45,338 bases of DNA from the NCBI GenBank assembly GCA_937915375.1, contig CALDMO010000046.1, positions 1 through 45,338 on the forward strand, in the 5' to 3' direction. The stretch comes from an uncultured Marvinbryantia sp. (lineage in GTDB: Bacteria > Bacillota > Clostridia > Lachnospirales > Lachnospiraceae). Positions within the stretch are counted from its first letter, which is position 1. The number at the start of each line of letters is the position of its first letter. Made by a program: the position numbers and the translations under genes. Shown here piece after piece: positions 27,395 through 34,903 of the stretch. Under the pieces are notes generated by a model that had not been told where the DNA came from, made no database searches, and saw only the letters and a program-made list of their open reading frames with translations.

Positions 27395-27438
27395 AACATA
27401 AAAAAAGAATGTGCCGAAACACATTCTTTTTTTATGTT
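27395..27438. terminator. Bidirectional terminator shared by nhaC and mglC
   Basis: A perfect 19-bp stem AACATAAAAAAAGAATGTG with its complement around a 6-nt loop, sitting exactly between two converging genes. The A7/T7 tracts inside the stem supply a U-run in both directions. Confidence 0.93.
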
Positions 27439-27445
27439 CTGTTCT

Positions 27446-29101
27446 TTATTTCTTCTGTACATATTTCAGACAGTCAAGCATTACTGCTACCAGAATGATG
27501 ATACCTGAGAATACAAACTGAAGGTTTGTATCAATACCAAGAATCGTCAGTGAATAAGTCAGCGCCGTGAAAATAAATACACCGACTACTACACCTGAAA
27601 TCTTACCAATACCACCTGTAAAAGATACACCACCAACTACGCAGGCAGCAATCGCGTCCATTTCCCAGCCCTGTCCATAAGCTGCGGAACCGGAGCCAAA
27701 CATTCTCGCACATTCCAGCCATGCGCCGAATCCATACAGGATACCTGCCATGATAAATGCGCCAACGGTCACTTTAAATACGGAAATACCGGAAACTGCT
27801 GCCGCTTCCGCGTTTCCGCCGACTGCGTACAGATTTTTACCGAAGGTTGTTTTGTTCCAGATAAACCATACGATCACAACTGCCGCGATTGCCCAGAGAA
27901 TAATGGTCGGGAAGCCGTTCACTTTCGGAATGATCATATTCGGAATCGTACCTTCAATCGCACCAAAGGAAACACCTTTTGTTGCATAGGTAACAAGTCC
28001 GAAGATTACCAGCATGTTTGCCATCGTAGAAATAAACGGATGCATTTTAAACTTTGCTGTAAAGAAACCTGCGATTGTCGTAAAGAACGTACACAAAAGA
28101 ACGCACACTACCAACGCCAGCAGCACCCTTCCGACTACCGGAATGCCGGTAAAGTCAAATACATGTCCGAAAACAGAGCCCGTATTGATACCCTGATGCA
28201 TAATGATCGTCGCTGTTGTCATACCCATACCTACCATACGTCCGATGGAAAGGTCTGTACCTGCCAAAAGGATCAGCCCGGCAACACCCAGCGCAAGGAA
28301 CATACGCGGAGATGCCTGCTGCAGAATATTCAGCACGTTGTTATACGTCAGAAGCGGCGTATGTTTAACGATCGGTGTAATAATACACAGTGCGATAAAG
28401 ATCAACAGGATCGCAATGTACAAACCGTTCTGCAGAAGGAACATTCTGCTGTTAAACGTATATTTGTAGTTTTCCCACTTCTGCGCTCTTGACTCAAAGA
28501 AGTTAAATTTAGACATCCGAAGCAGATCCAGCATATGATATTTCTTTGTATATGCTTCATGTCTTCTGTCCTTAATCTGCTGAAGATCTTTCTGCAGACT
28601 CATTTTCGCATCAAAAAGACGGTTTTTATGTACATATTTTTCGTCTTTGATTTCATGATGATTGGAAAGCTTCGCAACAGTTGCCTGGTGCTCTTTCTTT
28701 AACTGCGCTACTTTTTCCTCGTATACTGTTTTGGCGCGTGCCTTTTCCTGACTGCAGCTTTCTTTTACCGGCTGATAATATTCCGTATCAAAGTGCGCTT
28801 TCAGATATGCTTCCGCGTCTGAGATCAGTCTTGCGACCTCATCTTTATTTTTTGCTTCTACCGCTTTGGCCTTTTCCAGATCGCCGCGAAGTCTTGCGAT
28901 GGTACTTTCTTTCTCTGCTGCCGCCAACCCTTTATCTCTCTTGGTCGCGTCAATCGTATTTTGAAGAAAGATCACCTTGTCCGTGCCATCTTCTCTGAGT
29001 GCGTCAATTTTTTTCTGAATTTTACCAACGTACTCTTCAATTGGCTGCAGCAGCTTTTTTTCCTGCTCTGCCGTCAGAATTTTACCATTTCCATTTGCCA
29101 T
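27446..29101 (-). CDS. mglC: Galactose/methylgalactoside ABC permease with long N-terminal coiled-coil extension
   Basis: 551 residues from ATG 29101 (SD GAGGGAG, about 8-bp spacing). The in-frame ATG at 29119 overlaps the mglA stop and the SD. Residues about 225-551 form a complete BPD_transp_2 permease: AGLILLAGTDLSIGRMVGMG, KMHPFISTMANMLV and AVGGNAEAAAVSGI are typical of MglC/RbsC. The first ~215 residues are extra. They are highly charged and Lys/Glu/Ala-rich with heptad-like spacing, predicted coiled coil, and must lie in the cytoplasm before helix 1. E. coli MglC (336 residues) has nothing like this. The gene is last in mglB-mglA-mglC and ends at the shared terminator. Confidence 0.9.
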   Translation of the reverse strand: MANGNGKILTAEQEKKLLQPIEEYVGKIQKKIDALREDGTDKVIFLQNTIDATKRDKGLAAAEKESTIARLRGDLEKAKAVEAKNKDEVARLISDAEAYLKAHFDTEYYQPVKESCSQEKARAKTVYEEKVAQLKKEHQATVAKLSNHHEIKDEKYVHKNRLFDAKMSLQKDLQQIKDRRHEAYTKKYHMLDLLRMSKFNFFESRAQKWENYKYTFNSRMFLLQNGLYIAILLIFIALCIITPIVKHTPLLTYNNVLNILQQASPRMFLALGVAGLILLAGTDLSIGRMVGMGMTTATIIMHQGINTGSVFGHVFDFTGIPVVGRVLLALVVCVLLCTFFTTIAGFFTAKFKMHPFISTMANMLVIFGLVTYATKGVSFGAIEGTIPNMIIPKVNGFPTIILWAIAAVVIVWFIWNKTTFGKNLYAVGGNAEAAAVSGISVFKVTVGAFIMAGILYGFGAWLECARMFGSGSAAYGQGWEMDAIAACVVGGVSFTGGIGKISGVVVGVFIFTALTYSLTILGIDTNLQFVFSGIIILVAVMLDCLKYVQKK

Positions 29102-29118
29102 AGTTGTGTTCTCCCTCA

Positions 29119-30627
29119 TTATAGGTATTTCGCGCTAAGTCTTAAAAGTTCTTCCTGATTTGTCTCTTTTGTGTTGACAATACCGGAAAGATGACCGTTT
29201 GACATAACGCCGATGCGGTTTGTAATTCCAAGGATCTCCGGCATCTCAGAGGATACCACGATGATCGTTTTTCCCTGCTTTGCCATCTCGATAATCAATT
29301 CATAAATTTCATATTTTGCTCCGACGTCAATGCCTCGCGTCGGCTCATCCATCATGAATACCTTCGGATTTCGTTCCAGCCATTTACCGAAAATTACTTT
29401 CTGCTGATTACCGCCGGAAAGACTGGTGATCATATCGTCCGGTCCCATACACTTAGTATGCATGATCTTGATCTCTTTTGCCGTCGCTTTCACCATCTTC
29501 TGATCGGAAAGCGCGATGCCGGATTTATACTTATCAAGATTCGCGATCGTCGTATTAAACGTAAGGTCTTCCTTCAGGAACAGACCGTTCGCTTTTCTCT
29601 CCTCTGTGATCATCGCAAATCCGTGATCCATCGCATCCTTCGCACAGTTGAAATTCATCAGCTGTCCGTTAAAGTACACACGTCCGGCCGCTCTGGTACG
29701 GACACCAAAGATTGTTTCCAGCAGTTCGGTACGCCCCGCTCCGACCAGACCGTACAGACCGAAAATTTCGCCCTCTTTTACATCAAATGTAATATCCTGA
29801 AGATGCGGCTCATATTTCGTCGAAAGGTTCTGGATGGAAAGTATCGGCTTGCCCGGTTTATTATCTACCGGCGGGAAACGGTTTTCCAGAGAACGTCCAA
29901 CCATTGCCGCAATCAGCTCGTTCATGTTAGTATCTTTGGAACTCTTTGTCATAACAAGATTACCGTCACGAAGCACGGAAATTTCATCACAGATCTCAAA
30001 AATCTCATCCATTTTATGAGAAATATAAATCAGCGCAATGCCCTGTTCTTTGAGCATCCGCATCATTTCAAACAGCTTGTCAACCTCCTGTACCGTCAGC
30101 GAGGAGGTCGGCTCATCCAAAACGATTACCTTTGCATTGTAGGAAATTGCCTTTGCAATCTCGCACATCTGACGCTGAGATACCGACATATTCCGCATCG
30201 GCTGTGTAAGGTTTACTGTCATTCCCAGTCTTCTGAAAAGCTCAGAAGCTTCTTTTTTCATTCTGCCTTCATCAATGATCCCCATAGAATTGACCGGATA
30301 CCGGCCAAGAAACAGGTTATCAATTACATTACGCTCCAGGCACTGGTTCAGTTCCTGATGAACCATCGCAATCCCATTTTCCAGAGCATCCTTAGGTCCG
30401 GAAAAATTCACTTCTTTTCCATCTAGGAAGATTGTTCCCTCATCTTTCTGATACGTACCGAAAAGACATTTCATCATTGTCGATTTTCCGGCTCCGTTTT
30501 CTCCCATTAGCCCCATAACCGTACCGCGTTTTACTTCCAGATTAATATGATCCAGAACCCGGTTTCGGCCAAAGGATTTGCTCATGCCGCGTATTGATAA
30601 GACATTTCCTTCTTTCTTATCTGCCAT
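29119..30627 (-). CDS. mglA: Galactose/methylgalactoside ABC transporter ATP-binding protein
   Basis: 502 residues with two ABC domains, as in MglA/RbsA. Domain 1 has Walker A GENGAGKS (42-49), signature MSVSQRQ and Walker B VIVLDEPTSSL. Domain 2 has a degenerate Walker A (GLVGAGRTE) but intact LSGGNQQK and MMDEPTRGIDVGAK, the usual asymmetry of the family. SD AGGAG precedes ATG 30627. It follows mglB after 104 bp containing an attenuating hairpin and overlaps the first possible start of mglC. Confidence 0.94.
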   Translation of the reverse strand: MADKKEGNVLSIRGMSKSFGRNRVLDHINLEVKRGTVMGLMGENGAGKSTMMKCLFGTYQKDEGTIFLDGKEVNFSGPKDALENGIAMVHQELNQCLERNVIDNLFLGRYPVNSMGIIDEGRMKKEASELFRRLGMTVNLTQPMRNMSVSQRQMCEIAKAISYNAKVIVLDEPTSSLTVQEVDKLFEMMRMLKEQGIALIYISHKMDEIFEICDEISVLRDGNLVMTKSSKDTNMNELIAAMVGRSLENRFPPVDNKPGKPILSIQNLSTKYEPHLQDITFDVKEGEIFGLYGLVGAGRTELLETIFGVRTRAAGRVYFNGQLMNFNCAKDAMDHGFAMITEERKANGLFLKEDLTFNTTIANLDKYKSGIALSDQKMVKATAKEIKIMHTKCMGPDDMITSLSGGNQQKVIFGKWLERNPKVFMMDEPTRGIDVGAKYEIYELIIEMAKQGKTIIVVSSEMPEILGITNRIGVMSNGHLSGIVNTKETNQEELLRLSAKYL

Positions 30628-30677
30628 TCTCTTTACTCCTGTATCGTAGTTTGATCGTTCTGCTTCTCACAGAAAAG

Positions 30678-30705
30678 CATTAGGGAGAATTCCTTCTCCC
30701 TAATG
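30678..30705 (-). terminator. Intra-operon hairpin between mglB and mglA
   Basis: Perfect 12-bp stem CATTAGGGAGAA/TTCTCCCTAATG with a 4-nt loop, 25 bp after the mglB stop. The minus-strand sequence after it (CTTTTCTG) is only mildly U-rich, so it probably gives partial termination or mRNA stabilisation and more binding protein than ATPase/permease. Confidence 0.65.
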
Positions 30706-30730
30706 ATCTTATCCCTTTATTCTTTCGGTC

Positions 30731-31966
30731 TTACTGACTAAGCAGAGATGTATAGGAAGCTGCATTGTCTGTCTTAACCATGTTGATTGCAAATGCATCA
30801 TACTGTCCCGGATTTCCAAGACGGTTTGTGATGTTGGACTCTGTCTGTCCGTCACCGCCGATGTATTCTACTTCCAGATTCAGAACATCATCATAATTCT
30901 GAAGAAGCGGCTGGTAAGTTGCTCCGAGGAAGTTATCAGCTGCGTTATAGATGTTCAGCCAAACCTTCTTTGTCGGATGTGCTTCTGCATCCAGCTGGTT
31001 AGATACTGGCTCGTAAATCTTTGTGGAATCTGTGAAATCCTGATAGTTTTCAGCGGTAACTGCTACATTCAGTGCGTAGTAGGAACGCTGTTCTTCATTG
31101 TATACATATACGTCTTCGCTCAGAACATTGCCTGCATCATCTGCAGTACCGATACCTGTATCGATATCTACACCGTCCAGTGCATTACGCAGAACACGAA
31201 GTGTCAGGTAAGCCTGTACGTCTGCATGCTGGCTGATGGTTCCGCCGTATCCGTCTGCGATTGCTTCTACCGCATCGCTGTTTGCATCATAACCAAATGT
31301 AGCAACGCCGTTTGCTTTGGACCACGCGTTAAACATGGACATTCCCATACCATCGTTGTTGGAAACAACCAGATCGATCTGATCGCCGAAAGATGATGAC
31401 CATGTACCGATCGCATTTCCTGCTGTACCTGCATCCCAGGTAGCGCCTGCGGAATTCTTCATTTCCTGAGAAGCCAGCTCACGAACTATGAATGATTTGC
31501 CGTCTACCTCAAGAGCGCCATCCTGTACTGCTGTTGCGGAACCATCAGTGTTTGTTCCAACCGGATCACTGTTGATGTTACCGTCTTTGTCAACGCCTGT
31601 GCCGAGCGCTTTACGAACGCCTCTGGTACGTGCGATAGAATCGTTGTGTCCGATATCACCGATTGCCAGAACATATCCGATTACGCCGTCGCCGTTGCGG
31701 TCAATGCTGTCCGCATGTGCTTCGATATAATCTTTTACCATTGTTCCCTGAAGCTCTGCACCCTGATTTGCATCAAATCCTACATAATATGTATTGTCAT
31801 TGAAGCTGAGCGCTGCCATATCAAGTTCACCTGTTGTACTGTTGGACGGCTGACGGTTGAACCAAACCAGCGGTTTATCTTTGTTAGCAACCTCACCCTC
31901 AGCAAATGCTGTTACGGACAATCCCATAACTGCTGCCATTGTCAGTGCAAAAATTCTCTTTTTCAT
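30731..31966 (-). CDS. mglB: Circularly permuted galactose/glucose-binding protein
   Basis: 411 residues. After a signal peptide (1-22, AFA|E) the mature chain begins at the element that is residue ~87 in E. coli GGBP: PLVWFNRQP matches PVVFFNKEP. It then runs through the calcium loop DRNGDGVIGY (89-98), His107/Asp109/Arg113, Trp177, Asn204 and Asp227 to the normal GGBP end. Next come a linker (about 315-333) and KKVWLNIYNAADNFLGATYQ (334 on), which matches the GGBP N-terminus, with Tyr340, Asp344 and Phe346 in place. The chain ends where GGBP residue ~85 would be. Only the Asn256 equivalent differs (Gln246). Residues ~121-165 are an insert. There is no cysteine, so no lipid anchor. First gene of mglBAC. 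Confidence 0.9.
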   Translation of the reverse strand: MKKRIFALTMAAVMGLSVTAFAEGEVANKDKPLVWFNRQPSNSTTGELDMAALSFNDNTYYVGFDANQGAELQGTMVKDYIEAHADSIDRNGDGVIGYVLAIGDIGHNDSIARTRGVRKALGTGVDKDGNINSDPVGTNTDGSATAVQDGALEVDGKSFIVRELASQEMKNSAGATWDAGTAGNAIGTWSSSFGDQIDLVVSNNDGMGMSMFNAWSKANGVATFGYDANSDAVEAIADGYGGTISQHADVQAYLTLRVLRNALDGVDIDTGIGTADDAGNVLSEDVYVYNEEQRSYYALNVAVTAENYQDFTDSTKIYEPVSNQLDAEAHPTKKVWLNIYNAADNFLGATYQPLLQNYDDVLNLEVEYIGGDGQTESNITNRLGNPGQYDAFAINMVKTDNAASYTSLLSQ

Positions 31967-32159
31967 ACTTATTGTTTCTCCCTTCTATCTGAGCAAATGC
32001 TCAGTACGTTTATTTGTATTGACAATATAACCGATATCTAACCGGAAAAACATAGAATATTTTCCTGTTTTCATTGAAAATTTTATGATTGTGTTGGGGA
32101 TTTTTTATAATTTCCTGTCGATTTTTGCGTTTTGCATCGGCGAAGTGCAATTGTAAAGC
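31967..32159 (-). promoter_or_regulatory. mglBAC upstream region with leader hairpin
   Basis: The mgtE-mglB gap is 317 bp. On the minus strand a candidate -10 TATATT lies near 32025-32030 with only a poor -35 (TGTTTT at 17 bp), as expected for an activator-dependent promoter. In the leader, 31989-32004 is a perfect palindrome CTGAGCA-AA-TGCTCAG that can fold as an RNA hairpin 4 bp before the SD-like GAAGGGAG or serve as an operator. No classical cre site was found. Confidence 0.45.
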
Positions 32160-32191
32160 GAAAGCATCTGCCATTTCTGACAAATGCTTTC
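32160..32191 (+). terminator. Hairpin with T-run on plus strand in the mgtE-mglB gap
   Basis: Stem GAAAGCAT/ATGCTTTC extended by CTGCC/GACAA pairing with G-U pairs, followed on the plus strand by ACATTTTTTT. No plus-strand gene ends here. On the minus strand, 93 bp after mgtE, the hairpin lacks a U-tract, so it may only be a weak mgtE terminator or a block to antisense transcription. Confidence 0.35.
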
Positions 32192-32283
32192 ACATTTTTT
32201 TCTATTATATTTGCAGATTTTTACGAGGCGACGTATCTTCCTGTCTAAAATGCTCAGATACGACACACACAAAATAAATTTTC

Positions 32284-33717
32284 TCATACCAGATGCAGCA
32301 CCTCAATCAGCAAAACCCATGTCAGCCCATAATAGGTCACCACCGCCACAAGGTCATTCACTGTTGTAATAAGCGGACCGGATGCTACCGCCGGGTCCAC
32401 GCCCAGCTGTTTAAACAACATCGGTACCGCCGTACCGACCAGACTGGAAACAGCCATTGCCAAAAGCAGCGCGATTCCGATACACAAGGAAACAGCAAAT
32501 GCTCCCTGCAGATTCATTCCCTTTGCCATGCAGATGTAAATTCCGACTCCGGCAAATGCCAGCATTCCAAGTATTACCCCGTTTGCGAACCCAATTCGCA
32601 CCTCTTTCCATATTAAAAGCACTTTCTGTTTTCCCGTCAGATTTTCATCCATCAACACGCGAATCGTCACTGCAAGCGACTGCGTACCTGTGTTTCCGGC
32701 CATATCAAGAATCAGAGACTGAAAGCTGATGATCAGAGGCAATTGAGCCACTACGCCCTCAAACGCTCCGACTACTCCGGAAACAATCAATCCCAGGCCA
32801 AGCAGCAGCACCAGCCAGGGCAACCGTTTTTTCATGCTCTGTATAACCGGTTCCTTCAAGTCTTCCTCCGCTGTCAGACCACCGAGCTTTGCATAGTCTT
32901 CACCGAGTTCATCATCTACTACTTCAATCATATCCTGCGCAGTAATCACACCAAGAATCTGATTTGTATCCGACAATACCGGAATAGAATCCTCTGAATA
33001 TGTCTTCAGCATTTCCAGGCAGGCATCAATCTCTTCATCCGCATACACATAGGGATATGCGGTAAGCGCGATTTCCTCCATATTCTGCTCTTTGCGGGCA
33101 ATGATCAGCTCTTTCAAGCTGACTGCCCCGTAATAGCTTCCCCGCCCGTCTGTCACATAAATAACAGAAATATTATCATGCTCCGCCGCCTGCTCGATCA
33201 CCGTATGCATAGCCTCTTTGATAGAACAGGTATTGGATACCGCTACAAAATTTGTCGTCATCCGACTGGCAATCCGATCTTCTTCATAGGATGCAAGCAG
33301 ACGCAGGCGCTGCCTGGATTCTTCTTCCATCAGATCCAGCAGCACTTTCTGTTTTTTCTGCTCTACCATTCGCAGTACATCCACTGCGGTATCCGGTTCC
33401 ATCTCCTGCAGAAGCTGCGCCGCTTTGCGGATGTCCATCTCGTCAAGATATATTTCCGCATCTTTCGCATACTCCAGAACAGCAGCCAGGTCTTCCGACT
33501 CCATGATCCGGTATAAATTTTCCCGTTCTCTTTTTTCCATCACCGGAAGTACTGCCGCGAGATCATTTTCATGATAACTCTTCAATTCCTCAGCCAGTAC
33601 ACCCGGAGATTTCCTGCTGCGAATCAAATCCAGAATCTCTGTCTTATAATCCGGCTTTTCTGTCTGTTTCTGTTTTCTGTTAAAAAAAATCTGTCTGTTC
33701 CGAATCATTCTGTTCAT
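32284..33717 (-). CDS. mgtE: Magnesium transporter MgtE
   Basis: 477 residues from ATG 33717, which has the SD GGAGG 8 bp upstream; the earlier in-frame ATG at 33768 lies before that SD and is rejected. MgtE layout is complete: N-terminal superhelical Mg2+-sensing domain (about 25-130), two CBS domains (about 135-260), then five transmembrane helices with GNTGTQSLAVTIR and SGPLITTVNDLVAVVTYY, which line the Mg2+ pore. CBS/N-domain binding of Mg2+ closes the channel in known MgtE proteins. A ~350-bp leader with a possible small ORF precedes it. Confidence 0.93.
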   Translation of the reverse strand: MNRMIRNRQIFFNRKQKQTEKPDYKTEILDLIRSRKSPGVLAEELKSYHENDLAAVLPVMEKRERENLYRIMESEDLAAVLEYAKDAEIYLDEMDIRKAAQLLQEMEPDTAVDVLRMVEQKKQKVLLDLMEEESRQRLRLLASYEEDRIASRMTTNFVAVSNTCSIKEAMHTVIEQAAEHDNISVIYVTDGRGSYYGAVSLKELIIARKEQNMEEIALTAYPYVYADEEIDACLEMLKTYSEDSIPVLSDTNQILGVITAQDMIEVVDDELGEDYAKLGGLTAEEDLKEPVIQSMKKRLPWLVLLLGLGLIVSGVVGAFEGVVAQLPLIISFQSLILDMAGNTGTQSLAVTIRVLMDENLTGKQKVLLIWKEVRIGFANGVILGMLAFAGVGIYICMAKGMNLQGAFAVSLCIGIALLLAMAVSSLVGTAVPMLFKQLGVDPAVASGPLITTVNDLVAVVTYYGLTWVLLIEVLHLV

Positions 33718-33871
33718 CGCATATTCCTCCTTTTCTTTGCACACAAATATACAGCAGCATATTTTCATTTGCTACAGTAAAACATCAAACTTCCTTTTCT
33801 GGTTGTTTAAAGATTACAGGAGAACAGGCAGACTATGCCCATAGATGTGTGATTCTTTCAGACAGTTCTTA

Positions 33872-33973
33872 CTATACAGACAGACGCTGTGCATGCAGAC
33901 ACCGCGTCATCCTTCTGCTTCTGTTTTCCCGTAACCAGCGCTTACTTCGTCCGCTATTCTCACAACCGTCCAT
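33872..33973 (-). CDS. Possible Arg-rich leader ORF upstream of mgtE
   Basis: 33 codons opened by ATG 33973 with a good SD (GAGGTG, 6-bp spacing) and ending in TAG 155 bp before mgtE. The peptide begins MDGCENSGRSKRWLRENRSR and has 9 Arg in 33 residues. Its 3' part contains a hairpin (33883-33908, outer stem GACGC/GCGTC). It could be a regulatory leader peptide for Mg2+-responsive control, as MgtL is for mgtA in Salmonella, but this is only analogy. The conserved M-box riboswitch core was not found in this leader. Confidence 0.35.
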   Translation of the reverse strand: MDGCENSGRSKRWLRENRSRRMTRCLHAQRLSV

Positions 33974-34071
33974 CTGTTTCACCTCACTTTTTTAAACTTT
34001 TACCTTTTCCGGTATTTTTTGATTTTAACACTATTGATATGGATTGTAAACCACTAAAATATTGAAAACAA

Positions 34072-34815
34072 TTACAATTTTTCGAGCACCTTTTTTGCCT
34101 CCCTGATGCGTGTTTCACTGGTGCGCCAGATTTCATATTCACTCATATCCGCAATCCCCATGCTGACGCCCTCTTTTCTGTAAAGCATGCGGCTTTCCAA
34201 TACTGTTTTTCCCGACATATGATATGCAGACGCATTTGTTTCCCCATGAAGTATCGGAATCATGGATGCATCCACGCCTCCCCCGATCATAATCTCCGGT
34301 TTTCCCTGTGTCCGGTCAACCAGTTCTTTCAGCAGCGCTGTTCCATCTGCACAGTGATTTTTCTGTCCGGAGGTAAGGATGGTATCTATTCCAAGCTTTT
34401 TCGCATCTTCCAATGCCGCGAACGGATCTTGGCACATATCGAATGCTCGATGCAGCGTAACGCCCATCCCTTTTGCCTCCTCCATCAGTTCTTTCATCTG
34501 CTCCATATTCAGCGTACCACCCGGCTTCAGAGTTCCGATGACAACGCCGTCTGCCCCAAGCTCTCTGAAAGTTTTTACCTCTTCTTTTAAAATTTCATGT
34601 TCAAAGTCCGTATAACAAAAATCACCGAACCGCGGTCTGAGCAAAACACGAATTGGAATATCTATCTGTTCCCTTATTTTCTGATAAAGCGCCGGTGAGG
34701 GAGATAATCCGCCGATCACAAGCGCGCTGCACAATTCCAGTCTGTCTGCGCCGCCTTTTTGGGCAGCAATTGCCGATTCTACAGAGTCTACACAGCATTC
34801 TAATATATATCCCAT
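34072..34815 (-). CDS. cutC: CutC family protein
   Basis: 247 residues, TIM-barrel CutC. Family motifs seen: ILECCVDSVESAIAAQKGGADRLELC (4-29), GGLSPS (35-40), IRVLLRPRFGDFCYTD (54-69) and LHRAFDMCQDP (121-131). CutC was first linked to copper tolerance in E. coli, but its true role is unclear. A strong SD (AGGAGG) precedes the ATG. It lies downstream of the PTS operon and its terminator and could be transcribed by read-through. Confidence 0.93.
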   Translation of the reverse strand: MGYILECCVDSVESAIAAQKGGADRLELCSALVIGGLSPSPALYQKIREQIDIPIRVLLRPRFGDFCYTDFEHEILKEEVKTFRELGADGVVIGTLKPGGTLNMEQMKELMEEAKGMGVTLHRAFDMCQDPFAALEDAKKLGIDTILTSGQKNHCADGTALLKELVDRTQGKPEIMIGGGVDASMIPILHGETNASAYHMSGKTVLESRMLYRKEGVSMGIADMSEYEIWRTSETRIREAKKVLEKL

Positions 34816-34853
34816 AATTTTCCTCCTGCAGATATTTTAAAAACAGAAAACAT

Positions 34854-34879
34854 AAGGAAATGCATTTCTGCATTTCCTT
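34854..34879 (-). terminator. Terminator of the licT-ptsHI-crr-IICB operon
   Basis: Perfect 11-bp stem AAGGAAATGCA/TGCATTTCCTT with a 4-nt loop, 24 bp after the IICB stop. It is followed on the minus strand by ATGTTTTCTGTTTTT. Confidence 0.8.
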
Positions 34880-34903
34880 ACGTTTCAGTTATTTATGTAG
34901 TTT

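Noticed and set aside
30731..31966. mglB as a truncated binding protein missing its N-terminal ~85 residues
   Set aside because: The missing segment is present at the C-terminus with its ligand residues, and a signal peptide directly precedes the new N-terminus, so permutation explains the sequence better than truncation.
32150..32195. CcpA cre site upstream of mglB
   Set aside because: GTGAAAGCATTTGTC shares part of the cre consensus but lacks the central CG and the right half.
33780..34071. M-box riboswitch before mgtE
   Set aside because: A GTGAGG stretch resembles part of the M-box core, but the other conserved blocks were not found.
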